Below are positions 23,554-31,967 of a stretch of DNA of 64,000 nt, in pieces. The notes beneath the pieces are model-generated. The model had not been told where the DNA came from and did no database searches. It saw only the letters and a list, made by a program, of their open reading frames with translations. This DNA comes from Cellulomonas hominis (GTDB lineage: Bacteria; Actinomycetota; Actinomycetes; Actinomycetales; Cellulomonadaceae): NCBI RefSeq assembly GCF_014201095.1, contig NZ_JACHDN010000001.1, positions 4,030,001 through 4,094,000 of the forward strand, read 5' to 3'. Both the position numbers and the translations under genes were made by a program. How positions within the stretch are numbered: position 1 is the first letter of the stretch; each line of letters opens with the position of its first letter.

Positions 23554-26289
23554 GTGAAGTACGAGCTGTTCGATTATCAGGAGACTGCCGTCGCGGCGGT
23601 CTCCAAGCACCTCACCCGCGCAACCCGCGATCACGACGAGGATCCCGACGAGCGGGCCGCCGTCGTGCTCGCCGCACCGACCGGCGCGGGCAAGACCGTC
23701 ATCGCGACCGGGGTCATCGAGGCGTCTCTGGACGGGGACGAGGCGACCCCGGGAGTCGAGGATGCGACGTTCCTGTGGGTCACCGACGACCCGTCGCTGA
23801 ACCGGCAGACGCTGCAGAAGATGCTCGACTCCTCCTCGGACATCAAGCTCAACCGGTTAACGATCATCGAGAGCGACTTCGATGAGGAGGTCTTCGCCCC
23901 CGGGCGCGTCTACTTCCTCAACATCCAGAAACTGGGCGCCAACGCGACGCTGTCGAGGTCGCGCGTCGACGGGCGCAACTACTCGCTGTGGGAGACGATC
24001 GCGAACACGATCGTCCAGCGCCCGCACGGCTTCGTCGTCGTGGTCGACGAGGCCCACCGGGGCACCACGACAGCCGCTGCGTCCGGCCGCAACCGCGAGA
24101 CGATCGTCAGCCAGATCATCGGCGGCGGCGCGACCGCTCGCCCCGCGGCACCCGTAGTGTGGGGCATCTCCGCGACACCGCGGCGGTTTCTCGGCGCGAT
24201 GGCCGAGGCCGGCCGGACTACGAAGCAGCACACCGTGCAGATCGAGGACGTGCGCGCCTCGGGACTCCTCAAGGAGCAGATCGTCCTGGGCCACACCCAG
24301 GGCATCGACGCCGCCGAGCCGGCCCTCGTCCGGTTCGCCGTCCAGCGCGTGCGGCTGTACGACCAGAAGTGGGCCGCGTACACCGCGGCGACCGGTGAGC
24401 CGACCGTCCATCCCGCGCTGGTCATCCAGGTGGCCGACAAGCCGACGCCGGCCGAGCTCGGCACGCTGATCAGCACGGTGCTCGAGGAGTGGCCCGGCAT
24501 CGGCCCCGAGGCCGTCGTGCACACCTTCGCCGACCACACCGCGGTGAGCGCAGGCAGCTACGAGATCCCCTGGTGCCCGCCCGAGGACATCCAGGACCGC
24601 ACCGAGATCCGCGTCGTGCTGTGCAAGACGGCGATCACGACCGGGTGGGACTGCCCGCGCGCCGAGGTCCTGCTCTCGTTCCGCGTGGCCCGCGACCTCG
24701 ACCTCATCACGCAGGTGATGGGGCGCATGGTGCGCACCCCCCTCGCGCGGCGCATCGACACCGACCAGGACCTCAACGCCGTCCACTGCATCCTGCCGAA
24801 GTTCGACAAGGCCGCCGTCGAGGCGATCGCCGAACGGTTCCGCGTCGGCGACGACGAGACCCTCGCGAGCGGCACCGCCGTCATCGTCGACGCTGTCGAG
24901 CTCGGGCGGAACCCCAACCTCGCCCCGGCACCCGCTTCAGCCCACGACGCCGCGCCTCGAACCACCTCGGCCGTGGCTCCGGCGTCAGACGACTTCGACC
25001 TGGCGTCGATCGACGAGACGAGCGCGCCCCCCACCTCACCGACCGAGGTCGCACAGCCGGCAGTGTCGAGCTCGACGAGCTCGGGCAGCGACGAGCCGAT
25101 CGAGGCCGGAGGGCTGTTCGCGGCCGACGCGACCCCGGTGCACGATCTCAGCGCCGCGGCGTCGACGTCGGTGTTCGACGTGATCGCCGCGCTTCCGTCC
25201 TACACGATTCCGCGGCGCACGCTGCGCTCGCCCATCGACCGGCTCACCCAGATGGCGATCCTGCTCGCCGGCGAGCATGACGGCGTGACGATCGACTCGA
25301 AGGCGCCGATCAAGGCCCGGGCGGCGCTGCTCTCAGTGGTCGACGAGCGCCGGACGGTGCTCGAGGACTCCGGCGAACTCGACGAGCTCGTGCGCGGCGC
25401 CGGCGTCACCCGGCTCTTCGAGCGCACCGTCGGCTTCGCCAACCCAACCTCCGTCAGTACCGACACCAGCTCCGAGCTCGTGCTCGACGCCCGCGGCGTG
25501 CAGATCCTGATGAAGCGCGCTGAGGCGCTACTCCCGCAAGGTCTAGCGAACGCGTACGTCAAGCGTCTGGCCGACCGCGACGACCAGATCCGCCAGGCGC
25601 AGCTGACCACCATCGCTCTGGCCGGCGATCCCAGCCTGCCGACCGCATTGAAGAACCGCGCCTCGCACATCGTCGAGCAGTGGTTCAAGGACTACGGCGG
25701 CGCGATCACCCGGCTCCCCGCGCCCGAGCAGGAGCGGTTCGACCGCATCAAGCGCGAGTCGGACCGGCCCCTGCTGACCACGATCACCCTGCCCAGCAGC
25801 AAGACCGAGAGCTCCGCCGGCACTGCGTGGGAGCGGCACATCCTGTCCGACGCCGCCGGGCTGTACCGCACCGAGTTGCAGGGCTGGGAGGAGCACGTGC
25901 TGCGCACCGAGCTCGCCGCCGGTGCCGTGGCCTGGTACCGCAACCCGTCGACCGGCCGGCACTCGCTGCAGATCCCGTACACGACCACCGGTGGCATCAA
26001 CGGGCTGGCTCCGGACTTCGTCTTCGTCGACCATGTCGCCGGCCAGCTGGTCGCCTCGCTCGTCGACCCGCACGGCACGCACCTTGCCGACGCCGTCGAC
26101 AAGCTCAAGGGGCTCGCCGCCTACGCCACCACCCACGCCGACGCGTACCACCGGATCCAGTCCGTCGCGCTCGTCGACGAGCACTACCTCCTGCTCAACC
26201 ATAAGGACCCGCTGATCCGCGACGCCATCGCGGCCTTCGACGGCACCGACTCGCGTGACCTCTTCCGCGCGTACGGGACGAGGTACTGA
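23554..26289 (+). CDS. Res-like DEAD/DEAH helicase-nuclease, type III-like restriction subunit
   Basis: A 911-residue protein. The helicase motor has a Q-like motif (FDYQETAVAAV), Walker A PTGAGKT (residues 42-48), DEAH near 165, SATPRR and the motif VI-like QVMGRMVRTP. A long middle is rich in Ala/Ser/Asp (about 460-560), probably a linker. The C-terminal part GLAPDFVFVD, LVASLVDPHG and KLKGLAAYA fits a degenerate PD-(D/E)XK nuclease. The GTG was chosen for its GGAGGAG site. It ends two bases before the methyltransferase start, so they form an operon. It likely cuts unmethylated DNA after ATP-driven translocation. Confidence 0.88.
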   Translation: MKYELFDYQETAVAAVSKHLTRATRDHDEDPDERAAVVLAAPTGAGKTVIATGVIEASLDGDEATPGVEDATFLWVTDDPSLNRQTLQKMLDSSSDIKLNRLTIIESDFDEEVFAPGRVYFLNIQKLGANATLSRSRVDGRNYSLWETIANTIVQRPHGFVVVVDEAHRGTTTAAASGRNRETIVSQIIGGGATARPAAPVVWGISATPRRFLGAMAEAGRTTKQHTVQIEDVRASGLLKEQIVLGHTQGIDAAEPALVRFAVQRVRLYDQKWAAYTAATGEPTVHPALVIQVADKPTPAELGTLISTVLEEWPGIGPEAVVHTFADHTAVSAGSYEIPWCPPEDIQDRTEIRVVLCKTAITTGWDCPRAEVLLSFRVARDLDLITQVMGRMVRTPLARRIDTDQDLNAVHCILPKFDKAAVEAIAERFRVGDDETLASGTAVIVDAVELGRNPNLAPAPASAHDAAPRTTSAVAPASDDFDLASIDETSAPPTSPTEVAQPAVSSSTSSGSDEPIEAGGLFAADATPVHDLSAAASTSVFDVIAALPSYTIPRRTLRSPIDRLTQMAILLAGEHDGVTIDSKAPIKARAALLSVVDERRTVLEDSGELDELVRGAGVTRLFERTVGFANPTSVSTDTSSELVLDARGVQILMKRAEALLPQGLANAYVKRLADRDDQIRQAQLTTIALAGDPSLPTALKNRASHIVEQWFKDYGGAITRLPAPEQERFDRIKRESDRPLLTTITLPSSKTESSAGTAWERHILSDAAGLYRTELQGWEEHVLRTELAAGAVAWYRNPSTGRHSLQIPYTTTGGINGLAPDFVFVDHVAGQLVASLVDPHGTHLADAVDKLKGLAAYATTHADAYHRIQSVALVDEHYLLLNHKDPLIRDAIAAFDGTDSRDLFRAYGTRY

Positions 26290-26291
26290 CC

Positions 26292-28430
26292 ATGGCGCAC
26301 ATCGACAACCTCATCGACTCCATCAAGGACCCGCAGCTGCGCACGGCGCTGCGCGCCGAGTACGACAAGGTCACCAAGAGCCGGCGCCTGGGCCTGGTGT
26401 TCGACCGCCACCTGCCTGAGTCGGTCGTCCTTCCCGGGTTCGGGATTCGGGAGGGGGAGAAGGTCCAGGTCATCGCGGAAGGCTCCGACGACCTTGCTGA
26501 CATCGACGGCTCCGGCGTCTGGACGGTGACCGACGTCGCAGCGACGCACGCCCAGCTGCGCGATGGTAACGGGGAGACCCGGCGGGTCACCAGCGGACGT
26601 CTGGTGGCCACGCGCGAGTTCGGGGACCCCATCTACCCGGGCCTGGTGTCCACCGGCAGCGTCCTGCGTGGGGGTGGCGCGGACGGCGACGATGGCGGTA
26701 GGCCGTTCCACACGGTCATCAACGCGGAGAACTACCACGCGCTCGAGGCGCTGCTGTTCGCACACGAGGGCCAGGTCGACGCGATCTACATCGATCCGCC
26801 GTACAACACCGGCGCCCGCGACTGGAAGTACAACAACGACTACGTCGACGACATCGATCCGTACCGCCACTCAATGTGGCTCAGCTTCATGGAACGACGC
26901 CTGCTGCTGGCCAAGCGCCTGCTGAAGCCCGCGGACTCGGTCCTGATCGTGACCATCGACGAGAAGGAGTACCTGCGTCTCGGCCTTCTGCTCGAGCAGA
27001 TTTTTCCGGACCGGAAGATGCAAATGGTCTCTTCAGTGATCAATCCTCGGGGAATCGTTCGCGGTAACGAGTTCGCCCGTAGTAATGAGTTTATCTTCTT
27101 CTTGTGGACGCCCGGTACCCGAATCGCACCTGCTGGCGTCGAGAACTCCGAAGGACAGCCCGTCGCCTGGGAGACCATGCGTCGACGGTCTATCGAAGGG
27201 GCGCGTGGCCGTCGAGGCAAGGGTGCATGCGGACCCAACCAGTTCTTCGCTATCCACGTACATGAGGCGACCGGACACATCGTTGGTCGCGGCGCTCCGC
27301 TTCCGCTGAGTGCGCGGGTCGAGGACTACAAGCCACCGGCGGGGTGCATCGCCGTGTTCCCGATGCGCGATGACGGAACCGAGATGAACTGGAGTCTTAC
27401 GGACTCAGCCTTCGACGAGCGGTGGGCCAAGGGGTACGTCCGCGCTGGCAAGGCCACCCCAAGCAAGCCCCAGGCCTACATCATCCAGTACCTCCTGGGT
27501 GGCGTGGTCAAGGACATCGAGGACGGGCGCGTGACCGTCACCGGCAAAGAGCCGAGCGGTGCGGTGGTCGCCCAGTACGTGACGAGGAAGTCCGTGATGC
27601 CGCACACCCAGTGGGACCGTGCCTCGCATAACGCGCAGCAACACGGGACGGGCTTGCTGGACACCTTCCTCCCCGACCGAAGGTTCCCGTACGCCAAGTC
27701 GCTCTACGCCGTCGAGGACGCACTTCGTCACTTCCTCGCCGACAAGGAAGAGGCGCTCGTTGTCGACTTCTTCGCGGGCTCTGGTACCACGGCTCACGCC
27801 GTGATGCGGCTCAATCATCAGGATGGCGGTCGCCGTCGCAGTATCTGCGTCACCAATAACGAGGTCAGCGCTGGCGAACAGGAGAAGTTGCGCGCGCGGG
27901 GGCTCAAGCCTGGGGACGACGAGTGGGAGGCACTTGGCATCTGCGACTACATCACGAAACCGCGCATCCGCGCCGCCATCACCGGCACCACGACGACTGG
28001 ATCGGCGGTGGCAGGGGACTACCGCTTCGTCGACGAGTTCCCCATGGCCGACGGGTTCCGCGAAAACGCCGAGTTCTTCACCCTCACCTACGAGGACCCA
28101 ACCCTGATCTCGCTCGGGCGCCGGTTCGAGGCGATCGCCCCCCTGCTCTGGCTGCGCGCCGGCGCCCAAGGCGAGCGCATCAATGAGGTGGCCACGGAAG
28201 GCTGGTCGATCCCAGCAGGCGCCTGCTATGGCGTCCTGTTCGACACGAGCACGTGGGGCGCGTTCGTCGCTGCGGCCGCTCTGCGCGACAACCTGACGCA
28301 CGCGTTCATCGTCACCGACTCCCTCGTCGAGTACCAGCAGATTGTCGCGCGGCTCGACCCGTCCCTCCAGACGACCCGGCTCTACGCTGACTACCTGCGC
28401 AGCTTCGAGATCAACACACGGACGCTGTAG
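26292..28430 (+). CDS. Mod-like DNA methyltransferase, type III-like
   Basis: A 712-residue beta-class N6-adenine or N4-cytosine methyltransferase: catalytic motif IV DPPYNTG at about 168-174 comes before the AdoMet motif I VVDFFAGSGTT near 491-501, with a 320-residue recognition region between. A stretch of this region (about 27,000-27,300) has clearly lower GC content and rare codons for this genome, as expected for a swapped recognition domain. It modifies the sites that the preceding Res-like protein would cut. The order res then mod is the reverse of the classical type III order. Confidence 0.92.
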   Translation: MAHIDNLIDSIKDPQLRTALRAEYDKVTKSRRLGLVFDRHLPESVVLPGFGIREGEKVQVIAEGSDDLADIDGSGVWTVTDVAATHAQLRDGNGETRRVTSGRLVATREFGDPIYPGLVSTGSVLRGGGADGDDGGRPFHTVINAENYHALEALLFAHEGQVDAIYIDPPYNTGARDWKYNNDYVDDIDPYRHSMWLSFMERRLLLAKRLLKPADSVLIVTIDEKEYLRLGLLLEQIFPDRKMQMVSSVINPRGIVRGNEFARSNEFIFFLWTPGTRIAPAGVENSEGQPVAWETMRRRSIEGARGRRGKGACGPNQFFAIHVHEATGHIVGRGAPLPLSARVEDYKPPAGCIAVFPMRDDGTEMNWSLTDSAFDERWAKGYVRAGKATPSKPQAYIIQYLLGGVVKDIEDGRVTVTGKEPSGAVVAQYVTRKSVMPHTQWDRASHNAQQHGTGLLDTFLPDRRFPYAKSLYAVEDALRHFLADKEEALVVDFFAGSGTTAHAVMRLNHQDGGRRRSICVTNNEVSAGEQEKLRARGLKPGDDEWEALGICDYITKPRIRAAITGTTTTGSAVAGDYRFVDEFPMADGFRENAEFFTLTYEDPTLISLGRRFEAIAPLLWLRAGAQGERINEVATEGWSIPAGACYGVLFDTSTWGAFVAAAALRDNLTHAFIVTDSLVEYQQIVARLDPSLQTTRLYADYLRSFEINTRTL

Positions 28431-28868
28431 CTCGTCGGACTGACCGGGCCTGGGAGATCGGGCCCTTGCCCGGGCGCGCGAGCGGGCTGCTGCTGCTACC
28501 GGGCGAGCGTCGGTTTTGGCGGCGTCGAGGGTGGCTTAGGCACGTGCTGGGGGCGCGCGCTCCAGCGCATCGAGGATTGAGTCCATCTTTTCATCGTCCT
28601 CGGCGCCGTAGACGATGAGGTCGCTCTGGTCGTATCTCCCGGTGATCCCGTCGACGGCAGACCCGCCCTCGCGGTCGGCGACGCTTGCGAAGGCGTCCGA
28701 CTGCAGCGGCGTGCACCCGGGCGCCGATGACCGTCGCTGTCCCTGCACCGCACGGTCGGATCTCCGGATCTGGGCACAGGCGCTCATGACGCGAAATCGC
28801 GGCGCGACGTGCGGCGGCTGCTCCAGCTGAGCCCTGGTCACGCCTACGGATGCCGGCTCGGCCCTTCT
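28431..28868. other. gap after the restriction-modification operon with a gene remnant
   Basis: This 438-base stretch has no complete gene. On the minus strand a frame (28,536-28,841) reads AFASVADREGG, GITGRYDQSDLIVYGAEDDE and KMDSILDALERAP, which looks like the C-terminus of a soluble protein whose upstream part shows no codon bias. I regard it as a fragment of unknown origin. Confidence 0.4.
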
Positions 28869-28930
28869 AGTACGACTGACCCTGATATGCAGAGGTGCCA
28901 GTAGCAGTCTGCGTATCGCTCTGACGTGCA
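28869..28930. repeat. dyad repeat, copy A
   Basis: First copy of the repeat. Left part AGTACGAC (damaged by one base), then TGATATGCAGA, centre GGTGCCAGTAGCAG, right arm TCTGCGTAT and tail CGCTCTGACGTGCA. ATATGCAGA and TCTGCGTAT pair as inverted arms with one mismatch. It borders the NTF2-like gene module. Confidence 0.75.
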
Positions 28931-28955
28931 GCTTTACTGATCCGGCGCGCTGGAC

Positions 28956-29438
28956 TCAAGACGGAAGCGACGCATCGCCGGCGACCGTGCCAGCGCCGAC
29001 GTTGGGCCTCGGGTCCAGATCGAACAGGTGCTCGGCCTCCCGCCGCGAGATGCGCCAGCCGACGTCAGTGCGAACGTAAGAGTCGCGATAGACCCCGCCT
29101 CCGCGCGCCCAAGTCCCGTCGAGGAACTGGGTCGTCACGCTGACGTCGACCTCACCGCGCGCCTGATCGCCGTCCAGGTCGATCACGAGGTTGGAGGTCC
29201 AGTGGTGCATCTGCAGGAACGCACCCCACTGCCACTCGACGGCGGCGCAGATCGCCTCCACACCGCGGAACTCCTGCGTCGGGGCCACCTGCCAGACGGC
29301 GTCAGGGGTCCACACCGCCGCGAACCGGGCGCGGTCACGCTTGTCGGCTCCATGACAGTACTCGTGCACGAGCGTGCGGATGGCGGACTCGGACTCGAGG
29401 CGCTCCAGGCGCTCCTGCAGCTCGATCTCGCTCGTCAT
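28956..29438 (-). CDS. NTF2-like/SnoaL-like family protein
   Basis: A 160-residue single-domain protein of the NTF2-like fold. The typical start IELQERLERLESESAIRTLV then HEYCHGADKRDRARFAAVWTPDAVW is followed by the strand pattern GAFLQMHHWTSNLVIDLDGD and DSYVRTDVGWRISRREAEHLF. The His and Asp in the first helix match those used by dehydratase/isomerase members. An ATG six codons upstream (29,456) is equally possible; neither has a clear ribosome site. It is the only gene between repeat copies A and B. Confidence 0.87.
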   Translation of the reverse strand: MTSEIELQERLERLESESAIRTLVHEYCHGADKRDRARFAAVWTPDAVWQVAPTQEFRGVEAICAAVEWQWGAFLQMHHWTSNLVIDLDGDQARGEVDVSVTTQFLDGTWARGGGVYRDSYVRTDVGWRISRREAEHLFDLDPRPNVGAGTVAGDASLPS

Positions 29439-29475
29439 GACCGAAACGCTAGTCATCGCGCTACGAGTGCGGGTC

Positions 29476-29535
29476 GAGTACGACCGATCGTGATACGCAG
29501 AGGTGCCAGTAGCAGTCTGCGTATTGCATTCGATG
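29476..29535. repeat. dyad repeat, copy B
   Basis: Best-preserved copy: GAGTACGACC, TGATACGCAGA, centre GGTGCCAGTAGCAG, right arm TCTGCGTAT. The arms ATACGCAGA and TCTGCGTAT are a perfect 9-bp inverted pair. To the right it continues with TGCATTCGATGTAACACG, as at the recombinase leader (16.1 kb), not as in copies A, C and D. Confidence 0.8.
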
Positions 29536-29745
29536 TAACACGCCGACGGCACTACCGCTCCCCGACGCGCGGGCAAAGTCGGCCTCTGACCAGGTCAAAC
29601 GCCGCGAGTCGGCCATGCATCCTGCGATGCGCGGCCGCGGGAGGCCGCGAGCAGTGCGATGGCGCCGGTGGCGTGACCTGCGGATCTTCGTCCGGTGTTA
29701 CCTCCGATGCAACGATGATTCATCTGATGCGACCGTCGTCGTCCG
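29511..29745 (+). other. decayed copy of the recombinase leader
   Basis: Similar throughout to 16,098-16,320: it shares GATGTAACACG near the left end and GATGCAACGATGATTCATC near the right end, with scattered substitutions between. No recombinase gene follows. It seems to be what remains after loss of a related recombinase module. Confidence 0.7.
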
Positions 29746-29794
29746 GGCAGCGTGTCGTAGGGGTACGCCCACTCGACCGCGCGATCATCGCTGG

Positions 29795-30796
29795 ATGACG
29801 AGCAGCGACGCCCCTCTGACTGGCTGGAGAAGAGGAAGCAGGACGCGCCCCGTCGATGAGGTCGTGGAGCACCTGTTGGATGCTGCGTCACACCATGGGC
29901 GGGCAGCGATCCGGGCCGTGACGAGCAAGGACGAGTTCGTTCTGCTCGACGGGGCGTTCCATGTCGGAGCCGCAGTGGAGCTAGCGGCGAAGGCCGCCGT
30001 AGCCGAGACAGAGCCCATGCTCCTGAGCAGCGCTGGGAACACCAAGGGCGAGATGGTGGACACGCTGGCTCGGTTCCGTCCGGGCGTCAACGTGGCACCC
30101 GTCCCCGGAGGGCAGCGCCGGCGTCTGAGGACGATCGACGCCTCTGTCGCGGTGGCCGTCGTCGCGCGCCTTTACCCGAAGTGCAACGTGTCGGTCGAGC
30201 TGCCCTTGGACGTACGCAACGACGCCGTTCACCTGGCCGTGGTCGACCCCGATCGGCTCACCGAGGCGGTCCGTGCGATGGTCGTGTACGTCACCCTCGT
30301 CGTCGAGGCGATCGAGCTCCCTCCTGCTCTGTTCTGGCGGGATGAGGCCAACGAGGCTCTATCGCTCCAGACACAGCGGGTGCGACGGCTGCTCAAGCTC
30401 GCGAAACGCCGCGTCGTCCTGGCGAAGCAGGCCTTCGAGCTTCGCCTCGACGCCATCGAGCAACCCGAGGGTCGCGATGCGCTCGTCCGCCAGCTGGAGC
30501 GACTGCGCCCGGCCTTCGACGAGACGGTCGAGCACCCGTGTCCAGCGTGCGGCTACAGTGCGGCGCTCGGATGGACCAGCGACGTTGACGTCGAAAGGGA
30601 CCCCGATGGCGGCTACTACGTCGCGTTCGCGGGACTCAGCTTTGAGGGGCTCGAGTGCCCCGTCTGTGACCTCAAGCTGAACGCGGAGGAGACCGAGGCG
30701 CTGGGCATCGACGGCACCTGGGAACCGCCTGAGCCCGAGGTCGATTTCGCCGACGTGCTTGAAGCGTCCGACTACGACGAGTACGACCCATCCTGA
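29795..30796 (+). CDS. hypothetical protein with zinc-ribbon-like motif
   Basis: A 333-residue protein of unknown family. The N-terminal half is mostly helical (FVLLDGAFHVGAAVELAAKA, DVRNDAVHLAVVDPDRLTEA), followed by a coiled-coil-like segment RVRRLLKLAKRRVVLAKQAF. Near residues 245 and 285 lie CPACG and CPVCD, a probable zinc ribbon. The last residues EYDPS and the stop codon are encoded by dyad repeat copy C. An HEPN- or defence-type role is conceivable because a restriction system is near, but this is a guess. It is the only gene between copies B and C. Confidence 0.7.
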   Translation: MTSSDAPLTGWRRGSRTRPVDEVVEHLLDAASHHGRAAIRAVTSKDEFVLLDGAFHVGAAVELAAKAAVAETEPMLLSSAGNTKGEMVDTLARFRPGVNVAPVPGGQRRRLRTIDASVAVAVVARLYPKCNVSVELPLDVRNDAVHLAVVDPDRLTEAVRAMVVYVTLVVEAIELPPALFWRDEANEALSLQTQRVRRLLKLAKRRVVLAKQAFELRLDAIEQPEGRDALVRQLERLRPAFDETVEHPCPACGYSAALGWTSDVDVERDPDGGYYVAFAGLSFEGLECPVCDLKLNAEETEALGIDGTWEPPEPEVDFADVLEASDYDEYDPS

Positions 30797-30841
30797 TACG
30801 CAGGGGTGCCAGTAGTAGCCTGCGTACCGCTCTGACCTGCG
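30779..30841. repeat. dyad repeat, copy C
   Basis: GAGTACGACC, TGATACGCAGG, GGTGCCAGTAGTAG, CCTGCGTAC, CGCTCTGACCTGCG. The TGA in the left arm is the stop codon of the zinc-ribbon gene. Confidence 0.75.
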
Positions 30842-31179
30842 GATATATCGCTCTGCGAACGCGCCCTGGAGCTCGGAGCGGCCCGGCTGAGACAGTGACC
30901 GTCGATGCAGACGTCCTCGATTGCTCCCCCGATGCCCAGGCGCGGGGGGCTGGTGCAGGCCCGGGATCATCGGTGTCGGCCTTGCGCCGAAGAACACCCG
31001 TAGCGGCGGCTGCTAGGCGTCGACGGTCTTGGGCGCGCGGGGTCGGGCGCTGTGGGGTCGCCCGGGGCGCTGGACCGACGCCCGACGCCACAGCTTCGCG
31101 CAATCCGTCGTAGGCGGGCAACGGCGTTGCATGTGCGGCCCTGCTACCGGCGCCGCGTCGGGCCGGAGCTGGTCGACGG
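30842..31179. other. stretch without a supported gene
   Basis: 338 bases between repeat copy C and the YetF-like gene. Frames exist on both strands but lack start signals and known motifs. Nothing recognised. Confidence 0.4.
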
Positions 31180-31686
31180 TCAGCGGTCGCCGGGCTCGAG
31201 CGCGGTGCCGTCGCCGAGCTGGGACGTGGTGACCACACTCAGGGTGCCATCGGTCTCCAGCACGACGCGCGCGACCTGGTCGAACCCGCCGGCCCCGCTG
31301 CTACGGACCGCCTGGCGCACCTCCGCCGGCGTCAGCCGCTGCGCCGCGAGGGCGGACTCGTCGAGCATGCCGTCGCGCAGCACCGTCGTGGGTCGCGCGG
31401 TGACGACCGACCGGCCGGGACCAAGGTGCGAGGTCGTCCAGGACACGAGCAGCTGCAGCAGGACGAGCACGACGAGGGCGGTGACGCCCTCGGTCCATGC
31501 GACGTCCGCGCTGCGCAGGATCGTGGCGAGCGTCGAGCCCAGTGCGACGGTGACGACGAGGTCGAACGCGTTCAGCTTGGCCAGGGTGCGCTTGCCCGAG
31601 ACTCGCAGCAGCAGGATGAGGGCGGCGTACGCCGCGGCGCCGACCAGCACCACCCGCAGCGGGTCGCCCCACGAGTCGAACCACAT
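31180..31686 (-). CDS. YetF/DUF421 family membrane protein
   Basis: A 168-residue protein with three transmembrane helices (about 9-27, 38-55, 63-83) and a cytosolic YetF domain. The motif RVSGKRTLAKLNAFDLVVTVALGS between helices 1 and 2 is the hallmark of the family. The tail has the strand-helix pattern PTTVLRDGMLDESALAAQRLTPAEV. A GGGGGAGG site sets the ATG. Function is unknown in the family; members are linked with spore and stress proteins. It is divergent from the SulP gene. Confidence 0.87.
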   Translation of the reverse strand: MWFDSWGDPLRVVLVGAAAYAALILLLRVSGKRTLAKLNAFDLVVTVALGSTLATILRSADVAWTEGVTALVVLVLLQLLVSWTTSHLGPGRSVVTARPTTVLRDGMLDESALAAQRLTPAEVRQAVRSSGAGGFDQVARVVLETDGTLSVVTTSQLGDGTALEPGDR

Positions 31687-31816
31687 GCACGCCTCCCCCG
31701 GTCCTCGCCGTCCTCGTCTCCACCCTCGTGGCACGCGACGCCCGGGGCGACCGGAGGGAACCTCGAGCACACCGTTATTCGTCCCGTCGGATCTCAGCAC
31801 CCCGTGCGTCGACGCA

Positions 31817-31840
31817 ACTCTCCTGTCACGTTAGGGTAGG
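31817..31840 (+). promoter_or_regulatory. MerR-type box and promoter of the SulP gene
   Basis: ACTCTC, a three-base gap, then TCACGTTAGGGT; the TAGGGT part fits a -10 hexamer. Twenty of 24 positions match the box at 34,094. A leader of about 130 bases separates it from the SulP start. Confidence 0.55.
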
Positions 31841-31967
31841 GATCAGGTGGGTAGCGCTGCGCCGATGGCGCGCGACCCGCCGTCGACTCCCGCGCGACGA
31901 CGCGCACACCATCGACCTCGCGCGGCGTGCCGACCGAGGTCTCCCCCTCGACCGGAACGGACCTGAC

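Noticed and set aside
30842..31179. Possible transposase remnants between repeat copy C and the YetF gene
   Set aside because: No transposase motif in any frame.
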